The translations under genes were made by a program, and so were the position numbers. Shown piece by piece: positions 7,084-14,497 of a DNA stretch of 15,048 nt. The stretch spans positions 1 through 15,048 of the forward strand of contig CAMPNZ010000032.1 of the NCBI GenBank assembly GCA_946892075.1, written 5' to 3'. Within the stretch, counting starts at the first letter, position 1. Each line of letters begins with the position of its first letter. Source of the DNA: an uncultured Coriobacteriales bacterium. GTDB lineage: Bacteria > Actinomycetota > Coriobacteriia > Coriobacteriales > Eggerthellaceae. A model generated the notes under the pieces. It saw only the letters and a list, made by a program, of their open reading frames with translations. It ran no database searches and was not told the origin of the DNA.

Positions 7084-7122
7084 AGTAGAAGCCGCCTCCA
7101 AGCTGTGGATGCGGCTTCTACT
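7084..7122. terminator. Strong hairpin between convergent genes, probable bidirectional terminator
   Basis: AGTAGAAGCCGC (7084-7095) pairs perfectly with GCGGCTTCTACT (7111-7122). After one mismatch the stem continues with TCCA (7097-7100) and TGGA (7106-7109) around a 5-base AGCTG loop. The plus strand continues TTATAATGG, and the minus strand continues into an ACTACTTCTTCTTAA stretch. The hairpin sits between the membrane-protein pair (+) and pncA (-). The poly-T tracts are imperfect, but the long stem and the convergent position support termination in both directions. Confidence 0.75.
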
Positions 7123-7129
7123 TATAATG

Positions 7130-7187
7130 GGCGAACATTCAGAAAATATTGGGCGAAGATGAGGCGAAGATGAGGCAAACATTCAGA
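7130..7187. repeat. Short direct repeats in the spacer before pncA
   Basis: The 11-mer ggcgaagatga is tandemly duplicated (7152-7162 and 7163-7173). It is flanked by two near-identical 14-mers, ggcgaacattcaga (7130-7143) and ggcaaacattcaga (7174-7187). The result is four GGCRAANAT-type units in 58 bp. The array is noncoding and lies just downstream of the terminator hairpin. Function is unknown. Confidence 0.7.
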
Positions 7188-7218
7188 CACGTTCTCCATC
7201 AGCAAGAACACGATGCAA

Positions 7219-7821
7219 CTACGCGGGCGCTTGCGTTTCTGCGTGGTGCGTGCACGAACGGCAGCACATAACCTGGTTGTCGCTTAGCTGTTCAAGTGCC
7301 GCTTGACCCAATTCACGCGTAACAGGCTCGGAAAGATCGGTGTACACCACCGTCTGAAAGCCCAAACGCTGTGCGTCAAGTGCGCTTTCTTTCACGCAAT
7401 GCGAAAGCGCAAGCCCGCACACATCAAGCTCGGAAATATCGTAATCGCGCAAGATGCTTTCAAGCGAGTTGCCCGCCTCATCAACACCTTCAAACGCTGA
7501 ATACGCACTTGCATACATCCCTTTTTTCACCGACACGTCAATCGGCAAGCCCGAAATGCTTTCGTGTAATTGTGCGTTTGGAGTATTAGCAACGCCGTGA
7601 ACAGGCCAGGTATCAACAAAATCGGGATGCTCAGAAAAATGCGAACCCGGATCGATATGCCAATCTTGCGACGTCACAATAAGCGCGTAGTCGCGTGCAT
7701 GTTTCTTTACGTGATTTGCGATTCTAACGGCGCACAAGTTTCCACCTTGAACAGGTAATTCACCGCCTTCGCAAAAGGTTGGCTGCACATCTACAATAAG
7801 AAGCGCGCGGCGCTTGTCCAT
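7219..7821 (-). CDS. pncA: Nicotinamidase (isochorismatase-like hydrolase)
   Basis: Nicotinamidase hydrolyses nicotinamide to nicotinate and ammonia in NAD salvage. The 200-aa length suits PncA. The cysteine-hydrolase triad is Asp11 (LLIVDVQ), Lys100 (VKKG) and Cys142 (LSHCVKESALDA). The metal-site residues Asp53, His55, His61 and His75 have the same spacing (2, 6, 14) as Asp49, His51, His57 and His71 of the mycobacterial enzyme as I recall it. AYSAF follows the Lys, as in PncA. The start ATG at 7819-7821 has a GGGGG-containing purine stretch upstream. The gene lies 103 bp downstream of polA on the same strand and may be transcribed with it. A broader isochorismatase-family substrate cannot be excluded, but the metal residues favour nicotinamidase. 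Confidence 0.88.
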   Translation of the reverse strand: MDKRRALLIVDVQPTFCEGGELPVQGGNLCAVRIANHVKKHARDYALIVTSQDWHIDPGSHFSEHPDFVDTWPVHGVANTPNAQLHESISGLPIDVSVKKGMYASAYSAFEGVDEAGNSLESILRDYDISELDVCGLALSHCVKESALDAQRLGFQTVVYTDLSEPVTRELGQAALEQLSDNQVMCCRSCTHHAETQAPA

Positions 7822-7924
7822 AACTGCCCCCTATTCCTTCCCGTACCTATGCAAACACAAAACCCAAAACAAATTCCCAAACACACACGCTAAACACAAG
7901 CAGCAACGAAGCTGCCCCGCGCGC

Positions 7925-10657
7925 CTAATGCGCCTCGGCCCAGTTGGGCGCGATGCGCGCATCAACACACAGCGGTACCGATAAATCAACAACGTGCTCC
8001 ATACAATCTAGCACACGTTTGCGGAAATCTTCCACTTGATTTTGCTTAACGGAAAAATCAAGTTCGTCATGTACTTGCAGCAGCAAATGAGCGTCGAAAT
8101 GTTCCTCATCAATAACGCGCGCAACACGAATCATGGCAAGCTTAATAAGGTCGGCTGCCGAGCCTTGCATAGGATGATTCATGGCCATACGCGCCCCAAA
8201 TGCGCTTATGTTTTTGTTCGTGGAACGCAGCTGAGGAATATGGCGCTTGCGGCCAAACATCGTTTGCGCAAAACCATGCTTGCGCGCAAACTGCACCGTT
8301 TCGTCGAGATAGGCTCTAACCTGCGGATATACTGCAAAATACGAATCAATCATGTCTTTGGCTTCAGCTCGGCTAATACCAAGCGACGTCGCTAAACCGT
8401 AGGCTTGCTGCCCATAAACGATGCCGAAATTGACCGCTTTCGCATGAGAGCGCTGAGCAGGGCTTACCTGTTCAACAGGAATACCAAACACGTGCGCGGC
8501 GGTAAGCGTGTGAAAATCGGTGCCTGAATTAAAAGCTTCAATGAGCTTAGCATCGCCCGACAAATGCGCAAGAAGGCGCAGCTCAATTTGCGAATAGTCG
8601 GCCGACAGGAACACCTCATCACTCGCGCGCGGTACAAAGCACGAACGAATGCTGCGACCCAACTCGCTACGAACAGGAATGTTTTGCAAATTCGGATCGG
8701 ATGACGACAAGCGCCCGGTGGTTGTGATGGTTTGGTTAAACGTGGTGTGAATAAAGCCATCAGCGCTGCCAGCTGCTAAATCAAGCAAGGTTGTAAGATA
8801 GGTAGAACGCAGCTTTGCCAGTTCGCGATACTCAAGAATCGCTTTTGGAAGCGGATGCATCAGCGACAAGCGCTCAAGTTCCGCAGAGTTCGTTGAATAG
8901 CCACGCTGCGTTTTCTTTCCGGGAGGCAAACCCAGCACGTCAAATAAAATGTGCCCCAGTTGCATCGGCGAATCGATATTAAAGCTTTCACCTGCTAATT
9001 CAGTAATTTTTTTCTGGTAGTTTTGCAGCTTTTCACTTGTGTCTTTCAAAATTTCGCTCATGCGCGGCGAATCGATAGCAGCACCCGTGCGCTCCATGCA
9101 TGCCAACACGCCCACCAGCGGCGCGTCGATAGTCGTAAACACCTTCCACGACGCATCGTTTTGCAACAGCTGCGTCAACGTCGGTACAAGCTGCGACACA
9201 ACATCCGCTTCAAGGCACACAACCGACGCGTTGTCGTCTTCATCAAGCACAGGAAGCGATTGATGCAAATAGCTTTCCGCAAGAAAATTAAGCGTTTGGT
9301 TTTGCTCGGAAGAATGCAGCAAATAACTTGCTAAGCGAACGTCAAAGGCATCCATGCTGATTACATCGTGCTCCGATAAGGGCGATGGCTGCGCGCTATC
9401 GGCAGGAAACACCTGTTGAACAAGGGATTTTACGTCGTACGCAGCAAAACTTCCCTGCGTGATAATACGCGCCAACATGCGAGGAGCATCGTCACCGCTT
9501 ATCAGCGCAAGCCCGGAACTACTGGCGCATGCAAGCACGTCGGCCGACTGAAATAAAAGAGGCGCATCGATGCTGCGATATGCAAGCGCAAGACGCGTAT
9601 GCGTTTGGAGCGCGTCTTCCACAAAGTGCAGCGCTTCGTCGGACTTCATAACGAAGCGAACTTCAAAGCGGTCGTAGGCGTCATCATCCAAGCTTGCGGC
9701 ATTGTCCAAGCCTGTACCTGCGCTTTCGCTCGATACATCGCTTGCGCCGCCAGCCGCACCTGTTCCCGCACCTTCTGCTTGACCAAGCAATTCACGCATG
9801 CGCTTTGCCAAAGCTTTAAGATTGTACTTCACAAGCGCACTATGAACGCGCGCAAAATCGCACGTCGGGAACACTAAGTGCTGAAGATCCAGCCCAAGAG
9901 GAATATCATTGCGAATGGTTGCAATCTCGCGGCTTAAAAACGCCTGCTCTTTGTCTTCGCACAAATGCTCTTTGTCTTTGCCGCGCAGCTCGTCAATGTG
10001 CTGGTAAATGCCTTCCATCGTATCGAATTTTTGCAGCAAGTTCGACGCTTTTTTCGGACCAATGCCGCTTACACCAGGGATATTATCGGCACTATCGCCC
10101 ATAAGCCCCAAATAGTCAATAAATTGGCGCGGCCACACACCGTAGCGATCATACACCGCTTGCGCATCGTAGACGCCAAGCGACGATGTACCGCGGACGG
10201 TTGTAAACACGCTTACAGCATCGTTGATCAGCTGATACGCGTCCTTATCGCCCGTAAGCAATTGCGCTGCCATATTCAGCTTCGCTGCTTCATGCGCAAC
10301 GCTGCCTAAAATGTCATCGCCCTCAATACCAGGAATTTTTACTACGGGAACGTTCAGTGCGTTCAAAATTTCTTCAACAACCGCAAATTGCGGGCGCAAA
10401 TTTTCATCCATCGGCGGACGATTCGCCTTATACTGCGGCAGTTTATCGATACGAAATTGCGGTTTACCTGCGTCAAAAGCGCATACAACGGCATCGGGCT
10501 TGTGTTCTTGAATGAACTGAACAAGCATAACCATAAATCCGTACACCGCGTTTGTGGGCGTGCCATCAGGAGCTGTTAAAGGCGCGCTAATTGCATGAAA
10601 CGCGCGGTGCATAAGAGAATTTCCGTCAATAACAGCTATTACTTTTTGCACAGACAT
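7925..10657 (-). CDS. polA: DNA polymerase I with degenerate 3'-5' exonuclease domain
   Basis: DNA polymerase I fills gaps and removes RNA primers in replication and repair. The 910-aa product starts at ATG 10655-10657 behind AAGGAG. The 5'-nuclease domain (about 1-290) has DGNSLMHRAF, FDAGKPQFR, IEGDD, TGDKDAYQL and GDSADNIPGVSGIGPKKA. An Ala/Gly/Ser-rich linker (about 292-330) follows. In the exonuclease-like domain (about 335-510), where E. coli has FDTET, this protein has AYRSI (Tyr360, Ser362), and the next Asp motif is also lost, so proofreading should be absent. The polymerase domain has motif A DYSQIELR (Asp687), motif B RSHAKAVNFGIVYG (Phe744, the position that disfavours dideoxynucleotides) and motif C QVHDEL (Asp864). 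Upstream on the same strand are the GlnR-like gene and glnA. Confidence 0.97.
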   Translation of the reverse strand: MSVQKVIAVIDGNSLMHRAFHAISAPLTAPDGTPTNAVYGFMVMLVQFIQEHKPDAVVCAFDAGKPQFRIDKLPQYKANRPPMDENLRPQFAVVEEILNALNVPVVKIPGIEGDDILGSVAHEAAKLNMAAQLLTGDKDAYQLINDAVSVFTTVRGTSSLGVYDAQAVYDRYGVWPRQFIDYLGLMGDSADNIPGVSGIGPKKASNLLQKFDTMEGIYQHIDELRGKDKEHLCEDKEQAFLSREIATIRNDIPLGLDLQHLVFPTCDFARVHSALVKYNLKALAKRMRELLGQAEGAGTGAAGGASDVSSESAGTGLDNAASLDDDAYDRFEVRFVMKSDEALHFVEDALQTHTRLALAYRSIDAPLLFQSADVLACASSSGLALISGDDAPRMLARIITQGSFAAYDVKSLVQQVFPADSAQPSPLSEHDVISMDAFDVRLASYLLHSSEQNQTLNFLAESYLHQSLPVLDEDDNASVVCLEADVVSQLVPTLTQLLQNDASWKVFTTIDAPLVGVLACMERTGAAIDSPRMSEILKDTSEKLQNYQKKITELAGESFNIDSPMQLGHILFDVLGLPPGKKTQRGYSTNSAELERLSLMHPLPKAILEYRELAKLRSTYLTTLLDLAAGSADGFIHTTFNQTITTTGRLSSSDPNLQNIPVRSELGRSIRSCFVPRASDEVFLSADYSQIELRLLAHLSGDAKLIEAFNSGTDFHTLTAAHVFGIPVEQVSPAQRSHAKAVNFGIVYGQQAYGLATSLGISRAEAKDMIDSYFAVYPQVRAYLDETVQFARKHGFAQTMFGRKRHIPQLRSTNKNISAFGARMAMNHPMQGSAADLIKLAMIRVARVIDEEHFDAHLLLQVHDELDFSVKQNQVEDFRKRVLDCMEHVVDLSVPLCVDARIAPNWAEAH

Positions 10658-10697
10658 GCAAACTCCTTACCACAGATACGGCTTCATTTCTTGCTTT

Positions 10698-10716
10698 GCA
10701 CGCGGGCTGCGCGTGC
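10698..10716. other. Hairpin GCACGC-N7-GCGTGC between polA and the GlnR-like gene
   Basis: A perfect 6-bp stem (10698-10703 with 10711-10716) lies in the 95-bp spacer, 37 bp after the stop of the GlnR-like gene in its direction of transcription. No T-tract follows on the minus strand, so it may be a weak attenuator, a processing site or a spacer repeat. The stem resembles the TGCGTG/CACGCA elements found after mnmA. Confidence 0.4.
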
Positions 10717-10752
10717 TTAAGCCACGTGTTCTAGACTCGTAAGACGCTCATT

Positions 10753-11442
10753 CTACGCTTGTGCGCTGGCATCATCGGCGTGCCACAAATAGCCAACACC
10801 GCGCACCGTTTCAAGACGTTGCGCCAAATCAGGCCCAATTTTTGCACGAATACGACGCACGTGCACATCCACCGTGCGCGAGCCGCCATAATAATCAAAA
10901 CCCCACACACGCTGCAACAACGCATCGCGCGAAAAAGTCTGATTAGGATGCTTCGCAAAAAACGCAAGCAGCGCATATTCAAGATACGTCAAATCGATAG
11001 GAACGCCATTCACGCACACTTGATAGGTTGCCAAATTGATAAGCATGCTATCGATGCGCAGCTCGTCACCTTCATGTTGAGGCACATGATACGCCAACAA
11101 ACGCGAAATGCGCAGCGTGCATTCTTCAAGGCTTGCATCGCTGGAAACATAATCGCAGCGTTCCATAAAAGGCCTGTTGACACTTTGAAAATCGGCAGGC
11201 TGCAAAATTTCAAGCAAGGGCGTTTCTGTTTCTTGCGCCTGATGCTCAAGCATACCAAGAATCGAACGTGCGGCGCCCGTGGCTTCGTACACAACCACGT
11301 CAAAATGCGAAGACGATGTCCATAAGCGAGACAACTGATTCGTAGAGCCAGCGCACACATCAACACCAAGACGCATAAATACCTGGTGAAAGTGATGAGC
11401 ATGCTCTAAAGTATCAGCAATAAAAAGCGCCTTATGTGACAT
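10753..11442 (-). CDS. GlnR-like OmpR-family regulator with atypical receiver domain
   Basis: This is a 229-aa transcription factor; ATG at 11440-11442 follows a strong AAGGAGG. The C-terminal winged helix (about 128-220) contains LLQRVWGFDYYGGSRTVDVHVRRIRAKIGP and ends RGVGYLW, very close to what I recall of actinobacterial GlnR. The receiver domain is atypical. Where the neighbouring regulator has DIIICD51, this one has DVVVYE53, so the phospho-acceptor Asp is Glu. The acidic pair is reduced to Asp10, and the conserved Lys position is Ser101. Classical phosphorylation is therefore unlikely, as is known for orphan GlnR proteins. No kinase gene is adjacent. The gene lies 46 bp downstream of glnA on the same strand, supporting a role in nitrogen control. 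GlnR identity is likely but unproven; MtrA/RegX3-type regulators share much of the winged-helix sequence. Confidence 0.85.
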   Translation of the reverse strand: MSHKALFIADTLEHAHHFHQVFMRLGVDVCAGSTNQLSRLWTSSSHFDVVVYEATGAARSILGMLEHQAQETETPLLEILQPADFQSVNRPFMERCDYVSSDASLEECTLRISRLLAYHVPQHEGDELRIDSMLINLATYQVCVNGVPIDLTYLEYALLAFFAKHPNQTFSRDALLQRVWGFDYYGGSRTVDVHVRRIRAKIGPDLAQRLETVRGVGYLWHADDASAQA

Positions 11443-11488
11443 ACGACATCCTCCTTAACGCAGACGCAAATACAAAGCACACATTCCG

Positions 11489-12808
11489 CTATAACGTGGG
11501 CAAATACCGCTCAATTTCCCATTGAGAAACCATTTTTTGATACTCGCTCCACTCTTCTTTTTTGGCGCGCAACAAGTATGAAAACACGTGGTCACCAAGC
11601 ACTTTGTGCGCAAATTCCGAACGCTCAAAGGCCGTTATCGCCTCCCCTAAATTAGTAGGAAGCGGTGTCAGCGTACTTGTTTGAGGATCGGTCGACTTGA
11701 AATTCGTTGCTGGCGGAAGCGGAAGCTGCTTCTCGATGCCTTCCAAGCCTGCGGCTATCATCAGCGCAAACACCAAATACGGGTTCGACGCAGGGTCGGG
11801 ATTTCTAAACTCAACGCGGCACGCTTCCTCGCTTGACGGACGATAACCCGGAATACGCACCAGCGCGGCGCGGTTTTTGTAACTCCACGTAACCATCTTT
11901 GGCGCCTGATCGCACGAGTTCAAACGCTTGTAGGAATTCACGTACTGATTGGTAACCAGCGCGCACTCAGGAGCGTAATGCAGAAGTCCCGCAATATAGT
12001 GTTTTGCCACGTCAGAAAGGTTATATCCCAGCGGATCGGCCGGGTCGTAAAAAACGTTGTTGCCTTCTTCATCAAACAAACTTTGATGAACGTGCATGCC
12101 GTTACCGGGATGATGCGCAAATGGCATCGGCATAAACGACGCATGAACGCCGTGCTCAATGGCAATTTCTTTCACCACAAGCTTGTAGGTCATAACGGCA
12201 TCAGCCATCGAAAGCGCATCGGTAAAACGCAGGTCAATCTCGTTTTGCGACGGCCCGCGCTCGTGGTGAGAATATTCAACCGGAATGCCCATATTTTCAA
12301 GCATAAGAACGGTTTCGCGGCGCAAATCGGTAGCTGAATCAAGCGTCGTAAGGTCGAAATAGCCGCCGCAATCAAGCACTTCAGGGCGCTGTCCGTTCTT
12401 GAAATAGTAAAATTCCAACTCGGAGCCGGCATTCACAACGTAGCCTTTTTCGGCAGCAGCGTTCACCATGCGCTCAAGAATGCGGCGCGGATCGCCCTCA
12501 AAAACCGCACCATCGGGATGGCGAATGCAGCAAAACATGCGCGCCACCGCATTTGACGTGGGGCGCCAGGGCAAAACCTGAAAGGTTGACGCATCGGGAA
12601 AAGCAAGCATGTCCGATTCCTCCGACGACGCAAAACCAGCAATGCAGCTGCCGTCAAAACCCATACCATTTGTAAACGCGTGCTGAACTTCGCTGGGACT
12701 TACCGCAAACGACTTCATGTTCCCCAGCACGTCAGTAAACCAAAAGCGCACAAAATGGATGTCTCGGCTGTTAATGGTTTTCATAACAAAATCTTCTTGA
12801 GGCGTCAT
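11489..12808 (-). CDS. glnA: Type I glutamine synthetase with variant active-site flap
   Basis: Glutamine synthetase makes glutamine from glutamate, ammonia and ATP as a cytosolic dodecamer. The 439-aa length fits the shorter class I form without an adenylylation segment. ATG at 12806-12808 is preferred over Met9 because TPQED...IHFVRFWFTD aligns with the usual N-terminus, although its ribosome site is weak. Motifs are FDGSC (51-55), GSELEF (128-133), HHERGPSQNE (181-190), GNGMHVHQ (235-242), NSYKRL (291-296), NRAALVRIP (312-320) and VEFRNPDPASNPYL (332-345). One key residue differs: six residues after Arg295, where the catalytic flap Glu normally lies (YEAP), the protein reads DQAP with Gln301. 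The GFVR..ESD segment, whose Arg takes part in feedback inhibition in Bacillus, reads GFASSEESD. It may be a true but modified synthetase or a gamma-glutamyl ligase relative. Confidence 0.9.
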   Translation of the reverse strand: MTPQEDFVMKTINSRDIHFVRFWFTDVLGNMKSFAVSPSEVQHAFTNGMGFDGSCIAGFASSEESDMLAFPDASTFQVLPWRPTSNAVARMFCCIRHPDGAVFEGDPRRILERMVNAAAEKGYVVNAGSELEFYYFKNGQRPEVLDCGGYFDLTTLDSATDLRRETVLMLENMGIPVEYSHHERGPSQNEIDLRFTDALSMADAVMTYKLVVKEIAIEHGVHASFMPMPFAHHPGNGMHVHQSLFDEEGNNVFYDPADPLGYNLSDVAKHYIAGLLHYAPECALVTNQYVNSYKRLNSCDQAPKMVTWSYKNRAALVRIPGYRPSSEEACRVEFRNPDPASNPYLVFALMIAAGLEGIEKQLPLPPATNFKSTDPQTSTLTPLPTNLGEAITAFERSEFAHKVLGDHVFSYLLRAKKEEWSEYQKMVSQWEIERYLPTL

Positions 12809-13034
12809 TTTTACATCCCATCGCTTCGTTTTTTGTAACTACTCTATCATAGTTCTTTTAGAACGCTTACTATCACTAGATTAGATACAAGCAAATGAAC
12901 TGCACGAATAAAGCAAAATTGATAATTCTGGATAAAATAACTCATACTTGCATCGAAGCGCGCGTACCTTGATAATCACTCCATTGCCTGTTTTACAGGA
13001 ACTGCAAGCATACGAACAGAACGGAACCACCATT
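12809..13034. promoter_or_regulatory. Divergent glnA/metN promoter region with two 5-3-5 dyads
   Basis: This 226-bp AT-rich spacer separates glnA (-) from metN (+). It contains GTTCT-TTT-AGAAC (12852-12864), about 45-55 bp upstream of the glnA start, and CCTGT-TTT-ACAGG (12987-12999), about 35-48 bp upstream of metN. Both are perfect 5-bp inverted repeats around TTT. TATGAT (complement of 12846-12851) could be a glnA -10; no convincing -35 was found. I looked for a SAM riboswitch or T-box ahead of metN and saw neither. A GTAAC half-site (12835-12839) resembles part of a GlnR box, but the rest does not match well. Confidence 0.45.
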
Positions 13035-13817
13035 ATGATCACCATCGATCACGTATCGAAAACATACGCAAGCAAACAAGGCGAACATCATGCACTCAAA
13101 GACATATCGCTTACTATCGAAAGCGGCGATATTTTTGGAATTTTGGGCTCATCGGGCGCTGGAAAATCGACGCTTGTGAGATGCATCAACCTCCTTGAGC
13201 GACCAAGCTCGGGGCGCATTCTTATTGACGGAAACGATATTACGAACTATCGCGGGAAGCAGCTAAAGGAACTGCGCCAGTCGATAGGCATGATCTTTCA
13301 GAACTTCTCGCTGTTTCAGCAGCGAACGGTGCTTGAGAACATCACGTTTCCTCTTGAGCTTACCGGATGCCCAAAAGCAAAGCGTGAGGCGCGCGCGAAA
13401 GAGCTGCTTGACGTGGTAGGACTTGCCGATTTAGGCACACGCTACCCCGCGCAGCTTTCAGGCGGCCAGCAGCAACGCGTGGCAATTGCCCGAGCGCTTG
13501 CCAACCGCGCGAAAATCATGCTCTGCGATGAAGCCACCAGCGCACTTGACACCAAAACAACCGTTGCCATTCTCGATTTGCTGAAAACAATCAACCGCGA
13601 ATTTGGCGTCACGCAGGTGCTTATTACCCATGCGCTTACCGTAGCAGAATCGGCATGCAACAAAATTGCCGTTATCGATAACGGGCGCATCGTTGAAGAA
13701 GGACCTACTCGCAGCGTATTTGCGCATCCGCAAAGCACCGCACTTCATGAACTGATAGAAAATTCGCGCAGCGTGATAAGCGCTCAGGGCGTTTCGATTG
13801 TTGAACAGGGAGCATAA
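13035..13817 (+). CDS. metN: Methionine-type ABC importer ATP-binding protein, short form
   Basis: This is the cytosolic ATPase of a MetNI-type uptake transporter. I choose ATG at 13035 (260 aa); the frame is open 29 codons upstream, but that part does not look like an ABC protein. The ribosome site is weak (CGGAACC). The ATPase motifs are complete: Walker A GSSGAGKST (38-46), Q-loop Gln89, signature LSGGQQQRV (141-149), Walker B IMLCDE (161-166) with EATSALD, and H-loop His199 (ITHALTV). The family is usually about 340 aa because of a C-terminal NIL/C2 domain that binds methionine and inhibits transport. This protein ends before it, and the permease begins 2 bp later, so the domain is truly absent. 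The substrate is inferred from the MetI-like partner; another amino acid is possible. Confidence 0.88.
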   Translation: MITIDHVSKTYASKQGEHHALKDISLTIESGDIFGILGSSGAGKSTLVRCINLLERPSSGRILIDGNDITNYRGKQLKELRQSIGMIFQNFSLFQQRTVLENITFPLELTGCPKAKREARAKELLDVVGLADLGTRYPAQLSGGQQQRVAIARALANRAKIMLCDEATSALDTKTTVAILDLLKTINREFGVTQVLITHALTVAESACNKIAVIDNGRIVEEGPTRSVFAHPQSTALHELIENSRSVISAQGVSIVEQGA

Positions 13818-13819
13818 TC

Positions 13820-14497
13820 ATGAACGACATCCAACTTTTTTGCAATAAATACGGAGCGCTGCTTGCGCAAGGCACTATTGACTCTATCGTCATGACAGGT
13901 ATTGCAACGCTGATAGCAAGCGTTATCGGGCTTATCTTGGGTGTGCTTTTGGTTGTATGCGCACCTGGCGGCCTGAAAAGCAACCGCATTGTGTACACGA
14001 TTGTGGGCTGGATTGTTAATCTTGTGCGCTCGGTGCCGTTCATTATTTTGCTGGTTGCCATTATTCCTTTTACGCGCCTTATAGCAGGTACATCGCTTGG
14101 CGTGCCCGGAGCGCTGGTTCCTTTAACCATTACCGCGGCACCGTTTGTGGCACGCGTTGTGGAACAGTCGTTAACGGAAGTTGACGCGCGCCTTATTGAA
14201 GCAGCGCAAAGTTTTGGCGCAAGTAGCTTGCAAATTATCACGAAAGTATATATCCATGAGTCGCTGCCAAGTTTAGTGCGCGGCGTGTCGCTTACTTTTA
14301 TTACGTTGTTTGGATTCTCGGCCATTGCGGGCGCAGTTGGAGCAGGCGGACTGGGCGATATTGCCATTCGCTATGGATATCAGCGCTATCAGACAGACGT
14401 AATGCTGGTAGCTGTTGTATTATGTGTCATTATAGTTGAAATTTTTCAAGCACTGGGCGATATTATTGCACGAGGCATCGATCACCGTACCAAGTAG
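13820..14497 (+). CDS. metI: Methionine-type ABC importer permease
   Basis: This is the membrane subunit of the importer, 225 aa, starting 2 bp after the metN stop. It has about five membrane segments (near 19-48, 57-88, 94-114, 153-175 and 195-215). The MetI-family signature NLVRSVPFIILLVAIIPFTR is clear, followed by GTSLG, APFVARVVEQSL and the EAA loop EAAQSFGAS, which docks on the ATPase. GFSAIAGAVGAGGLGDIAIRYGY is also typical of MetI. The two genes form an operon. The substrate-binding lipoprotein (MetQ) that normally follows is not in the window; the next gene, after a 271-bp spacer, is unrelated. MetQ may be encoded elsewhere. Confidence 0.92.
   Translation: MNDIQLFCNKYGALLAQGTIDSIVMTGIATLIASVIGLILGVLLVVCAPGGLKSNRIVYTIVGWIVNLVRSVPFIILLVAIIPFTRLIAGTSLGVPGALVPLTITAAPFVARVVEQSLTEVDARLIEAAQSFGASSLQIITKVYIHESLPSLVRGVSLTFITLFGFSAIAGAVGAGGLGDIAIRYGYQRYQTDVMLVAVVLCVIIVEIFQALGDIIARGIDHRTK

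Noticed and set aside
12809..13034. SAM riboswitch or T-box leader ahead of the methionine transporter
   Set aside because: The region is short, and no characteristic paired core or specifier/antiterminator pattern could be seen.
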